Source: an uncultured Arsenicibacter sp.
Lineage (GTDB): Bacteria > Bacteroidota > Bacteroidia > Cytophagales > Spirosomataceae
Assembly (NCBI RefSeq): GCF_945952095.1
Contig: NZ_CAMFHL010000207.1
Location: forward strand, 1-13,734
Reading direction: 5' to 3'
Length of the DNA: 13,734 bases
Numbering within the stretch: position 1 is the stretch's first letter; each line of letters starts with the position of its first letter. The position numbers and the translations under genes were made by a program. A model generated the notes under the pieces. The model worked only from the letters and a program-made list of their open reading frames with translations, ran no database searches and was not told the DNA's origin. Shown piece by piece: positions 1 through 7,901 of this stretch.

Positions 1-45
1 GCACGACACTAACCCGCTCACGTTCATCACCCAAATACGTATCCT

Positions 46-960
46 ATGCCAAATGAGTCGCTGCACCGAAATGAAACGATCGCTGCCTATCATCAGTTTG
101 CCGGCCTTTCTAAACCAATTCACCCGCTTATTAGTGTGGTACGGTTCGACGATATCAAGCCACGGATGACAGACCGGCCGAAAAGCGTTGTAAACAATTT
201 TTATTCGGTCGCGCTGAAATGGAATTTCAACGGCCGGCTGAAATATGGCCAGCAGGACTACGATTTCGACGAAGGCGTGATGGTCTTTCTGGCCCCCGGT
301 CAGGTGCTTTCCGTGACAGCCGGCGAGTCGCATGAACATTCCGGATGGTTGTTGATGGTGCACCCTGATTTTTTGTGGAATACCCCCCTCGCAAAAACGA
401 TCCGGCAACATGACTACTTCGATTATTCCATCCATGAGGCCTTATTTTTGTCGGAGCGGGAAGAAACTGTGATTGTGGGAATTATTGAGCAGATCCGGCA
501 GGAGTATCAGGCACCGGTCGACAAGTTTAGTCAGCCTATCATTATCGCGCAGCTTGAGGTTTTACTCAATTATGCCGACCGGTTCTACCAACGACAGTTT
601 ATCACCCGTAAGATTACCAATCACAAACTGCTTGACCGGTTTGAGGCTGTCCTTGATACCTGTTTCGAAAGCGAAGCGTTGCAAGACCACGGTTTACCAA
701 CGGTTGGATTTCTGGCTGAACAACTTAATTTGTCGCCTACCTATCTGAGCAGTTTATTAAAGTCGATAACGGGACAAAATACGCAACAACACATTCACGG
801 GAAACTGATTAAAAAGGCTAAAGAAAAATTATCGATGACCGATCTGTCCATCAGCGAGATTGCATGGCAGCTGGGCTTCGGGCATCCCCAGTCATTCAGT
901 AAGTTCTTCCGGAACAAAACTAACTCGACTCCGCTTGCATTCCGCCATTCGTTCAACTAG
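46..960 (+). CDS. AraC-family transcriptional regulator
   Basis: A 304-residue DNA-binding regulator of the AraC type. Residues 1-190 form a variable sensing part, with a beta-rich stretch at about 50-110 that resembles the cupin-like sensor half of the family. Residues 195-300 hold the two helix-turn-helix units. The first is around LAEQLNLSPTYLSSLLKS (223-240). The second is around ISEIAWQLGFGHPQSFSKFF (269-288), with the typical G-F-x-x-x-x-x-F-x-x-x-F pattern. The length fits the family. Bacteroidota regulators of this kind often sit beside an oxidoreductase gene that they control, but the left neighbour is outside the window, so no target can be named. The next gene starts 121 bp downstream in the same direction and is probably unrelated. 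The ATG start leaves 45 bp of upstream sequence in the window. Confidence 0.93.
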   Translation: MPNESLHRNETIAAYHQFAGLSKPIHPLISVVRFDDIKPRMTDRPKSVVNNFYSVALKWNFNGRLKYGQQDYDFDEGVMVFLAPGQVLSVTAGESHEHSGWLLMVHPDFLWNTPLAKTIRQHDYFDYSIHEALFLSEREETVIVGIIEQIRQEYQAPVDKFSQPIIIAQLEVLLNYADRFYQRQFITRKITNHKLLDRFEAVLDTCFESEALQDHGLPTVGFLAEQLNLSPTYLSSLLKSITGQNTQQHIHGKLIKKAKEKLSMTDLSISEIAWQLGFGHPQSFSKFFRNKTNSTPLAFRHSFN

Positions 961-1048
961 TACATGCTGGCTCCGTTGAGGTGTAAGTATTGTGTGTAGA
1001 TTCTGCTATTTCAACCTTGAATAACATCCTTATGGATGATTCAGGCCG

Positions 1049-1056
1049 TATATTTG
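1049..1056 (+). promoter_or_regulatory. candidate Bacteroidota -7 promoter box
   Basis: The bases TATATTTG match the Bacteroidota -7 consensus TAnnTTTG and lie 25 bp before the GTG start of the propeller/Ig protein. I see no convincing -33 TTTG element at the usual 19-21 bp spacing: the nearest TTG, at 1017-1019, is too far away. It is a candidate only. Confidence 0.3.
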
Positions 1057-1081
1057 GTGGATTCAACTAAACAAACAGCAC

Positions 1082-4000
1082 GTGACGATACTGCGGGTAA
1101 TAACCCTGTCACGATTCAGGTTTGTGCTCTGGATAACGCTCTGCCTGTGGACCAATTGCCTGCTGGCTCAGCCCGGAAGCCTGCCTGAGCCGGACCTCAT
1201 CACCGATCGGCAGGGCTTACCCCAGGGGTTTGTAGCTGGTATTGTGCAGGATCGTCATGGTTTCATCTGGATGGCGACCCACGATGGCCTGTGCCGTTAC
1301 GATGGTAATCAGTTCAACGTTTACAAGGAGCAGGCAACCGGCAACCAGAATCTTCCGTTTTCCAGCGTTGAAGCACTACAATCTGACCAGTTGGGACGTA
1401 TCTTGATTACATCCAGTCAAAAACAACTGGTCCGGCTGGATACGCCAACCGGTCAATTCACGGACATTTCCAGGCTGCTGGCCGGCCAGCCTTTTGCAAC
1501 GCTTGAGCCGAAAGCCTATTTCGCTGACCGGCAGAACCGGCTATGGTTGAGTTATAGTGGTGCCGGATTAGTCTGTTATGACCTGATCAAACGTCACTAC
1601 CGCTGGTTTCGTCACAGCAGCAAGGATCCGGGTTCCATATGTACGGATTACATACGCTCAGTGCTACAGGATAAACAGGGGAACATCTGGGTTGCAACGG
1701 AAGCCGGTCTGGAGCGGCTGAACGAAAAAAACGGAACCTTTACGCATTACGGAGCCAATAGTACAAATCCGCTGGCGTTACCGGAAGCCGCTGTCTACGG
1801 TCTTTACCTGCGGCCAACAGGAGAACTATTGCTGGCAACCCGACATTACCTGTGCCGTTTGAATCCCGTAACGGGTCAGTTCCGGTCATACCCGTTACCA
1901 GCTGAAGGCAATGCGTTGTGGGGAGACCATTACCTGTGGGGCAGCCGATTCGTAACTGACAGCAGGGGTGTGGTCTACTTTGATCAGCGTGACCGGCTGT
2001 TCCGCTTTACGGATGCAGATGGCCCCCGGCTGGTGGCCCGCTTTACACCCCAAACCGGTTTCTGCTCAAGTTTGTATATTGACCGCTCCGATGTACTGTG
2101 GGTCGGAACGGATGGGTCAGGGGTGCGGAAATATGACCTGCGGGCAGACGGATTTCAGACGGCCCGTTATCAGGAAGGGTTTCAAGCGGATGTATTCGTG
2201 AAGTGGTTACACATGCCGGTTTCCCTGATCGGATCGACCAAATGGAATGATCCGTATAAATTCCGGTATACGCTGGATCGATCGGGTAACATCTGGGCGA
2301 CAATCGGTAGTTCGGCGGTCTATCAAATCAATCCGGTCACCCGTCAGGGTAAACGAGTCGATTTACCCGTTACGTTCGGGGCCATAAATGTACCGCTGGC
2401 AACTGATCCGGCCTTGCGGATCTGGCTGGTGCACTGGCAAAATGGTCAGCATTACTTTTGGTCAACGGATCCTTCAAGGCCTGAGTGGATCCGTTCGGGC
2501 TATCAGATTAACCGGAAACAACCGGTTGAAATCATCCAGCTCGTGGCAGACCAGTACGCATTCTGGTTAGCAACTGTCAATCAGGGGCTGCTTCGTCTCG
2601 ACCGGAAAACGGGACAACTGCGGGAATACGTTCACCAGCCGGATCAGTCATCCTCGCTCAGCAGCAATGAGTTATACTGTATGTCGGCCGATCCTTCTGA
2701 TCCGGACCGGCTGTGGATCGGTACTTCTGGTAAAGGGTTATGTGCGTTTGATAAACGTACGGGCCTCTGCCGGCGAATCACCGTGCAGCAGGGGCTTCCC
2801 AATGATGTGATTTACTCGACATTACCGGATCGGCACGGAAATTTGTGGATTGGCACCAACAAAGGCCTATGCCGTCTGAACCGTAAGACGTTTCAGACAC
2901 GAAACTATACAACGGAAGATGGTTTGCTGGCGAATGAATTTAACCGGTTTCATTACCTGCAGCTAGCTAATGATCAGATTATTATGGGTGGCGTTGAAGG
3001 CATTACTTCGTTTCAGCCTGCTTTTCTACGGGACGATCCATACCAGCCACGGGTAGAACTAACAGCCCTTTATATCAATAACCGAGAGGTCAGACCTGGC
3101 TCCTCATCCATCATGCGGGCACCGGTACAATCCATAAGCAGCAACACAACCCAGCCAGGTGTTAGCCTTACGGCTACCAAAAATGGGATCCTGACTTGTT
3201 CAGATACGGAAATTAACCTCACTGCCAGCAGTACTACAGAGGGGGCTACGTTTAGATTTGACGGACCCGCTATCGTCAATACATCGCCGGCCGCCGTCAG
3301 CGTGAATGGCCAGGGAACCTATTCTGTTTCAGCAACCAACCCGACCAATGGCTGTGTCAGAACAGCAACTACGTTCGTTAGCAGTAGTACAGGTAGTCCG
3401 GATCTTTCATTTTCGGCTACCAATAGCGGGCTGCTGTCATGTAGTGTCCAGACGTTGACCCTAACTGCAAATAGCAGTACAACCGGCGTTTCCTATAGCT
3501 TTACCAGCCCCGGAAGCTTTACAGCATCAGGTAACAGCATTATAATCAAGTCAACCGGGGTCTATTCTGTATCGGCTATTGCTGCCAACGGATGTTATAG
3601 TGTAACGACTTTATCACCAGGTACCAGCTATCTCCCCCCCGGAGCGATTTCTGTTAGCCGGACCGGGGCCATTGGCTGCGGCCCCAATAGTGTTACCTTG
3701 TCAGCAAACGCCAGTGGAGCATCAGCCTATAGCCTGAATGGAAGCAGCGGGAGTCCGGACGGACAGTTTGTGATTAATGCAGCAGGAAGCTATACCCTTA
3801 CGGCCAGCAATGGGGAACTGGCCTCCTGCCGCTCTCAGAAGATCATTTCCATTGCATCCGGCACACCGGCCCACATTGATGAGATCACTAGTTCAGGACT
3901 GGCGGCCTGTGATAAGCCAACCCGGTTAACGGCTTCGGCAACCGGTTCTGCCTTTATTTTTACCGGCCCTGCCGGTTATGTTTACAGCAATGTTTACAGG

Positions 4001-4135
4001 ACACCGGCGACCAATACTGTCTTTGCCGAAGAGCTCAAAACCGGCGGTAGCTATACATTAACTGTTTACAGTACCGAAGGCTGTCCCCCCGTAAGCCGAT
4101 CTATACTTATTCCGGGGCCTGCCAGATGCCCGTAA
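1082..4135 (+). CDS. exported two-component-regulator propeller protein fused to four Ig-like repeats
   Basis: A 1017-residue exported protein starting at GTG. Residues 1-29 look like a signal peptide (hydrophobic core, then LLA before QPG). Residues 30-650 are a Reg_prop beta-propeller, with repeated blades such as GFIWMATHDGLCRYD, GNIWVATEAGLERLN, RLWIGTSGKGLCAFD and GNLWIGTNKGLCRLN. The exit motif GGVEGITSF is at about 636-644, and residues 655-685 look like the first strands of a Y_Y_Y domain. In known relatives this leads to a membrane helix and a histidine kinase, often with a receiver and AraC domain. Here the sequence changes near residue 685 into four Ig-like repeats (about 693-770, 774-852, 854-927, 930-1017). 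Each carries one cysteine pair (706/758, 787/838, 866/916, 943/1001). No membrane helix, kinase or classical sorting tail is visible. It probably acts at the cell surface or in the periplasm; its role is unknown. A misassembly should be excluded. Confidence 0.88.
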   Translation: MTILRVITLSRFRFVLWITLCLWTNCLLAQPGSLPEPDLITDRQGLPQGFVAGIVQDRHGFIWMATHDGLCRYDGNQFNVYKEQATGNQNLPFSSVEALQSDQLGRILITSSQKQLVRLDTPTGQFTDISRLLAGQPFATLEPKAYFADRQNRLWLSYSGAGLVCYDLIKRHYRWFRHSSKDPGSICTDYIRSVLQDKQGNIWVATEAGLERLNEKNGTFTHYGANSTNPLALPEAAVYGLYLRPTGELLLATRHYLCRLNPVTGQFRSYPLPAEGNALWGDHYLWGSRFVTDSRGVVYFDQRDRLFRFTDADGPRLVARFTPQTGFCSSLYIDRSDVLWVGTDGSGVRKYDLRADGFQTARYQEGFQADVFVKWLHMPVSLIGSTKWNDPYKFRYTLDRSGNIWATIGSSAVYQINPVTRQGKRVDLPVTFGAINVPLATDPALRIWLVHWQNGQHYFWSTDPSRPEWIRSGYQINRKQPVEIIQLVADQYAFWLATVNQGLLRLDRKTGQLREYVHQPDQSSSLSSNELYCMSADPSDPDRLWIGTSGKGLCAFDKRTGLCRRITVQQGLPNDVIYSTLPDRHGNLWIGTNKGLCRLNRKTFQTRNYTTEDGLLANEFNRFHYLQLANDQIIMGGVEGITSFQPAFLRDDPYQPRVELTALYINNREVRPGSSSIMRAPVQSISSNTTQPGVSLTATKNGILTCSDTEINLTASSTTEGATFRFDGPAIVNTSPAAVSVNGQGTYSVSATNPTNGCVRTATTFVSSSTGSPDLSFSATNSGLLSCSVQTLTLTANSSTTGVSYSFTSPGSFTASGNSIIIKSTGVYSVSAIAANGCYSVTTLSPGTSYLPPGAISVSRTGAIGCGPNSVTLSANASGASAYSLNGSSGSPDGQFVINAAGSYTLTASNGELASCRSQKIISIASGTPAHIDEITSSGLAACDKPTRLTASATGSAFIFTGPAGYVYSNVYRTPATNTVFAEELKTGGSYTLTVYSTEGCPPVSRSILIPGPARCP

Positions 4136-4219
4136 AAGGTGCTGACCGGCAAAAATGGCCTTCAGGCTCGTTATTCTCCTTTTTAAATCGTTTACTAAAA
4201 ATTTACACAACGTTTACTC

Positions 4220-4681
4220 ATGGCTCAACCCGAGTTGACATCCATTTCATCAATCCAAACCGGGTACAGCGTCCGGATCGGTGACTGCAAGACTACTTTT
4301 TTAACAACGAGTGATGATACGGCCGGGCAGTATTGTGTATTTGAACACGATCTGCCGGCAGGATTTCCCGGACCTCCTCCCCACGCTCACCGGGTCACTA
4401 CGCATACCTTTTATGTAATAGAGGGATTAGTAACTATAGTAGTAGACGGCCGATCCATAAAGGCTGAAGCGGGCACGTCGGTTTATATTCCGGCCGGGGT
4501 CGTCCATCAATTTTCAAATCCGGGTCAACAGCGATCCCGAATGCTGGAAATTGATACCCCAGGGACTTTTCAGGCGTATTTCGAGGAATTAGGGCAGTTT
4601 TTTTCCAGTGGCCAACCAATGAGTCAGCAGTCGATGGCACTGATTCAGCAGAAATATGACTTTATCTCTGCCGCCAGTTAA
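4220..4681 (+). CDS. cupin-domain protein
   Basis: A single-domain cupin of 153 residues, probably cytosolic, with the quercetin-dioxygenase-like layout in which bacterial cupins bind a metal. Motif 1 is PPPHAHRVTTHTFYVIEG (52-69): His55 and His57 are the expected ligands, but the usual glutamate is His62. Motif 2 is GTSVYIPAGVVHQFSN (85-100), matching the G-x5-P-x-G-x2-H-x3-N signature exactly with His96 as ligand. The site would therefore be four histidines rather than 3-His/1-Glu. The substrate cannot be told from the sequence; cupins of this size include dioxygenases, isomerases and non-enzymatic sugar or metal binders. The gene stands 84 bp after the propeller/Ig gene and is followed by a strong hairpin, so it may be the last gene of its transcript. 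Confidence 0.9.
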   Translation: MAQPELTSISSIQTGYSVRIGDCKTTFLTTSDDTAGQYCVFEHDLPAGFPGPPPHAHRVTTHTFYVIEGLVTIVVDGRSIKAEAGTSVYIPAGVVHQFSNPGQQRSRMLEIDTPGTFQAYFEELGQFFSSGQPMSQQSMALIQQKYDFISAAS

Positions 4682-4694
4682 AGCAATCCTTTAG

Positions 4695-4735
4695 GGTAAA
4701 AGTCATAATTTCATTCTAAAATTGTGACTTTTACC
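4695..4735 (+). terminator. long hairpin after cupin gene
   Basis: Arms 4695-4711 and 4719-4735 pair over 17 bp with a single G-U pair (4706/4724), leaving a 7-base loop. The hairpin lies 14 bp after the cupin stop and before the next gene, so termination is the likely role. There is no clear U-run after it on either strand, so this is not a textbook intrinsic terminator. Confidence 0.65.
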
Positions 4736-4808
4736 AACTTTGAGCCGGTAAATATGTTAATCTCCATAGACCTTACTTTTATATGTGCAGCAACGAATTT
4801 ACCAACTT

Positions 4809-5753
4809 ATGCCTTCAGGATTTTTTGCTCTGTTAGATGATATATCCGCTTTAGTTAAAGCAAGTGCTGCCAGTTTAGACGATGTGCCCACTCAGGTAGC
4901 CAAAACAACCGGGAAAGTTTCCGGCATTGTCATTGATGATACAGCCGTTACCCCCAAATATGTGGTTGGCCTTGATCCCTCCCGGGAGCTATCGATTATT
5001 TACCGGATTGCAAAAAAATCGATGGTAAATAAACTGCTTATATTAAGTCCGGCGGCTTTATTACTGGGCTATTTTATTCCCTGGGCCATCACTCCTGTAC
5101 TGATGCTGGGCGGGGCTTATTTATGTTTCGAAGGATACGAGAAAGTCCATTCATTGTTTAACCATTCCTCCGCTCAACACATTGACCAGGAGGAGCCTGT
5201 AAAAGAAATCACTCCCGAAGAACTGGAGCAGGAACGTGTGAATAGCGCCGTTCGTACAGACATAATTTTGTCTGCTGAAATTATGGCCATCGCGTATAAT
5301 CAGGTAACCGGCCAGCCGATAGTAAACCAGATTTTAGTGATGGCGGCCGTAGCCGTTTTCATCACCATAGCTGTTTACGGCTTTGTGGGGCTGATTGTTA
5401 AAGCTGATGATTTCGGGGTATTGTTGGCCAGTGATAAATATCCCCCGACTACACAAAAAATAGGACGTGGCATTGTAAAATTTATGCCGCACTTTTTGAC
5501 ATGGCTGGGTTATATCGGAACCGCAGCCATGCTTTGGGTGGGTGGCGAAATCATTGCGCATGGTATACCGGTGACAGCCCGCCTGCTACACGATTTAGAA
5601 CACGCCCTGGCCGCAATGCCGGTAGTTGCCTGGTTATGCAAGGCACTTGCCTGTGGTATAGGCGGACTCTTGATAGGGTTTGTCGTAGAGAAGCTGGTAA
5701 TCGCGGCCAAAAAGCTTTTTTCAGGCCAAAAGAATAAACCGCAGTACCAGTAA
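4809..5753 (+). CDS. DUF808 (YedI-type) inner membrane protein
   Basis: A 314-residue integral membrane protein of the DUF808 family, to which E. coli YedI belongs; the family function is unknown. The opening PSGFFALLDDISALV matches the family N-terminus, so I place the start at this ATG. A GTG at 4785 would only add eight unconserved residues. Further family features are the pair LDPSRELSIIYRIAKKS (55-71) and PWAITPVLMLGGAYLCFEG (91-109), and the signature TDIILSAEIMAIAYN (150-164). Hydrophobic segments lie at about 77-106, 172-198, 228-250 and 273-297. The stretch 120-148 is acidic and probably soluble. The gene converges on the recombinase gene, with an inverted repeat between them that probably ends both transcripts. 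It appears unrelated to the cupin upstream. Confidence 0.93.
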   Translation: MPSGFFALLDDISALVKASAASLDDVPTQVAKTTGKVSGIVIDDTAVTPKYVVGLDPSRELSIIYRIAKKSMVNKLLILSPAALLLGYFIPWAITPVLMLGGAYLCFEGYEKVHSLFNHSSAQHIDQEEPVKEITPEELEQERVNSAVRTDIILSAEIMAIAYNQVTGQPIVNQILVMAAVAVFITIAVYGFVGLIVKADDFGVLLASDKYPPTTQKIGRGIVKFMPHFLTWLGYIGTAAMLWVGGEIIAHGIPVTARLLHDLEHALAAMPVVAWLCKALACGIGGLLIGFVVEKLVIAAKKLFSGQKNKPQYQ

Positions 5754-5811
5754 AAATGAAATCGGCTAACAGGATTCCGGGCGACTGGTTTCCTAATAGC
5801 CGATTTCATTT
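5754..5811. terminator. inverted repeat between convergent genes, probable bidirectional terminator
   Basis: Perfect 15-bp arms at 5754-5768 and 5797-5811 enclose 28 bases; inside, AGGA (5771-5774) can pair with TCCT (5791-5794). The left arm begins right after the DUF808 stop. The right arm covers the last codons (NEIGY) of the recombinase gene, so coding sequence doubles as hairpin. The position between convergent genes fits a shared terminator. A recombination site is a less likely alternative because the spacer is long. Confidence 0.6.
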
Positions 5812-6806
5812 ACGGCATTCAGTTTCCGTATGTCATTAATCCGCACATAACGCCGGATCATTTCGCTGCTTTTATGTTTTGTTTGCCGCATGATAGCAAT
5901 TTCGCCCGCTCCTCTGGAAATGGCCTGCGTAACAAACGATGCCCTGAGTGAATGGGCGGTGAACAAGTCCTGCCCCGGCAGGTTAAAGTATTGCTTCATG
6001 ACAAAATTGACCCATTGGCCGGCAAGGCGGTCATCGGTCAGTTTTCCGCCTTTCCTGATCCGGACAAACAAGGGGCCGGATGTACGGTTCAGAGCCTTTT
6101 GCCAGCGCAGTGTCCATACATAGGGGCAGATTTGTTCATTGCGTCCTTTAGGAATCCATTTTTCGTCCAGGTTACCAAACTGATTGGTTTTACTTTTCCG
6201 GACCCGAATTACCAGACTGTTTTGTTCAATCGTGATATCCTCGATGTTAATGCTTACCAATTCAGAACGCCTGAATGCACCGGCAAACCCAAGCAGAATC
6301 AAGGCACAGTCGCGAATATGGGTAAGATCGGACTCCGTCTCGCCGCGCACGTGTAGAGCCTGCTCCAGCTCAGTGAGGGAAAACGCCCCTGCCTGCCGGG
6401 GTGGCTTGTAATGGTCGAGCTTTATACCCCGCAACACCATTTTCAACTGTGGGTCCTGTAGCGGTAAGGGTAAATTACGAAGCCGGTGCCAGCGGTTGAT
6501 CGATGAGAGGTGCCGGCTGAGCGTTCGGTAATTAAGTATGTCAATCATTTCTGCGGCATAGAGTGCCAGTGTTCCTGCCTGCGCAGGCAGGCTGTCCAGT
6601 TTTCTGCCCTCGCACCAGGCTTTGTAAAGTCCCAGATCGGAATCGAAAGCCCGTGCACTGTTGTCGGCCCCTCTCAGACCTCTTTCAAAAAAATCCAGTA
6701 CACGCTTAGCCTGGCTAGCTGTTTCAGTCAGCCCCTGTTCTTTATTGTTATTTATAAATTCAGCTGTCAGGTTCTCACTCCCGGCTTGTTTGTTTTTACG
6801 TGCCAT
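5793..6806 (-). CDS. Cre-like tyrosine recombinase/integrase
   Basis: A 337-residue site-specific tyrosine recombinase, which cuts and rejoins DNA through a covalent 3'-phosphotyrosine. An N-terminal core-binding domain occupies about 30-130 (for example TLSRHLSSINRWHRL, 95-109) and the catalytic domain about 140-330. The active-site set is complete: Arg179 in GAFRRSELVSI, a lysine at 204 or 206, His285 and Arg288 in HSLRASFVT, His311 in QTKHKSSEM, and nucleophile Tyr320 in RRYVR. The length and the wording of these boxes resemble Cre-like phage, plasmid or transposon integrases rather than XerC/XerD. No excisionase, phage or conjugation gene and no tRNA is beside it. A perfect inverted repeat about 100 bp upstream could be its target. 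It could serve integration, multimer resolution or DNA inversion; the sequence does not decide between these. Confidence 0.95.
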   Translation of the reverse strand: MARKNKQAGSENLTAEFINNNKEQGLTETASQAKRVLDFFERGLRGADNSARAFDSDLGLYKAWCEGRKLDSLPAQAGTLALYAAEMIDILNYRTLSRHLSSINRWHRLRNLPLPLQDPQLKMVLRGIKLDHYKPPRQAGAFSLTELEQALHVRGETESDLTHIRDCALILLGFAGAFRRSELVSINIEDITIEQNSLVIRVRKSKTNQFGNLDEKWIPKGRNEQICPYVWTLRWQKALNRTSGPLFVRIRKGGKLTDDRLAGQWVNFVMKQYFNLPGQDLFTAHSLRASFVTQAISRGAGEIAIMRQTKHKSSEMIRRYVRINDIRKLNAVNEIGY

Positions 6807-6907
6807 GTTTGATTTTATAAACTAAATTCAACAGTGAACAAATGAAATACCTGTTAAGACTCTCCAGGGTAAATCGACTTTATGTAAATGTAGGTAATAA
6901 TTTTGTA

Positions 6908-6940
6908 TTACTCACGATAATTAAACATTATCGTGAGTAA
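6908..6940. repeat. perfect 14-bp inverted repeat, lox/dif-like, upstream of the recombinase gene
   Basis: Arms 6908-6921 and 6927-6940 (TTACTCACGATAAT and its exact complement) are separated by the asymmetric spacer TAAAC. Counted as 13-bp arms, the spacer is 7 bp. This is the geometry of tyrosine-recombinase core sites such as loxP and dif, and it lies 101 bp from the recombinase start. A box TAATTTTG (6898-6905) directed to the right nearly touches the left arm, so an operator or a transcript hairpin is also possible. I found no second copy in the window. Confidence 0.5.
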
Positions 6941-7362
6941 AAAATATACATCAGAGTTTCTGATTTTGGCTCTACAATGGCCAGGATACGTATTAATGTA
7001 TTCATGCGGCGTATTCGTATTCAGGAAAAGTTGTTAGTCATTCGTCCAAAAATGGTTGGCTCCGTGTCAGAATGAAAAAAACGTTTGTGTATGTCTCGTT
7101 TGTCAATAACGACTCGATTGTAATATACTTAAGGGTGGATTTTTGCTCTTTTAAAACAGTCGAAAATTTTCAGCAGCAACACCATGGCATGGCGATGCCC
7201 GACTGGTTCGGCCAACCTATCCCGGTTATATCACTGGTTAGAAATCAGGAATAGTCTCTGGATTCAGCAGATGACCTACATCGTATATTTATCGGATTGA
7301 CCGGAATATTTGAGCCATGTAGTTTTGCTTCAAATGTAAACGCGGCTTCACCCCTGGCTTTT
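6941..7362. other. intergenic stretch without a supported gene
   Basis: From the inverted repeat to the DUF3592 start there is no gene I can support. It contains AT-rich DNA, several copies of GTATTC/GTATTA around 6989-7021, and one 60-codon open frame (7072-7254) with no recognisable motif that I consider chance. Neither strand gave a recognisable protein remnant. Confidence 0.5.
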
Positions 7363-7776
7363 ATGAAGTATTTACCCCTTATTCTTGGTCTGCTCTGTTG
7401 CATTGGAGCGCTTTATCAGCTTTATCGGGGCAGCTGGTTGTTCCTAAACGGGCAATCGGTTGAAGGCAGGGTTGTCGCTAATGAACGGAGTTCGGGTAAG
7501 TCAAGCGTTTATTATCCCATCGTGGAGTTTAAAACCCTGAGTGGTCAGACATACAGGTGCAAAGGGCAATCCGGATCCTTACCTGCCGAATACGAAGTAA
7601 ATGATCCCGTAACGGTTCATTTTGATCCTGCTGAGCCGGACAACACCTTTATTGGTACCTACTTTAGTTTGATTCGGGGCGCCCTTTTTTCAATTGCGCT
7701 AGGTGTTTTATTCAGTTGGTTTGGTGTCAAAATACTGGGCTTTAGAAAACTACCGGACTCAACCGGCAGAAATTGA
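7363..7776 (+). CDS. DUF3592 membrane protein
   Basis: A 137-residue protein of the DUF3592 type, whose function is not known. A membrane helix at about 3-22 is followed by a beta-rich exported or cytosolic domain. That domain has the family pattern: GRVVANERSSG (35-45), YYPIVEFKTLSGQTY (50-64), a GS step (71-72), and VNDPVTVHFDPAEPDN (79-94). A second helix lies at about 103-123. I start it at the ATG giving MKYLPLILGLL, because this puts the first helix at the N-terminus as in relatives. An upstream TTG at 7297 would add 22 residues that are not typical of the family. It stands alone and converges on the small membrane-protein gene to its right. Nothing nearby suggests a partner. Confidence 0.85.
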   Translation: MKYLPLILGLLCCIGALYQLYRGSWLFLNGQSVEGRVVANERSSGKSSVYYPIVEFKTLSGQTYRCKGQSGSLPAEYEVNDPVTVHFDPAEPDNTFIGTYFSLIRGALFSIALGVLFSWFGVKILGFRKLPDSTGRN

Positions 7777-7901
7777 CCGCGGTATCGATTACTAAAGTTG
7801 AAATTATAAACGGTGTGTAAACCGTCATGTAAAATGCCCGTTAAATTAAGGATGTCTCTTGATCAGAAAATGAGGGTTTTGTGAGTAGGTAACTATATTT
7901 G

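Noticed and set aside
3137..4135. Idea that the two Ig arrays are recent inverted copies that flip the segment between them
   Set aside because: The tails are homologous as proteins, but their DNA differs at many positions even in the best-conserved part, so recent recombination between these copies is not supported.
5952..6356. 134-codon plus-strand open frame inside the recombinase gene
   Set aside because: Antisense to an intact recombinase with all catalytic residues; no motif of its own.
7072..7254. 60-codon open frame on the plus strand starting MKKTFVYVSF
   Set aside because: No recognisable motif, composition like the surrounding non-coding DNA, and no family-like ending; more likely chance.
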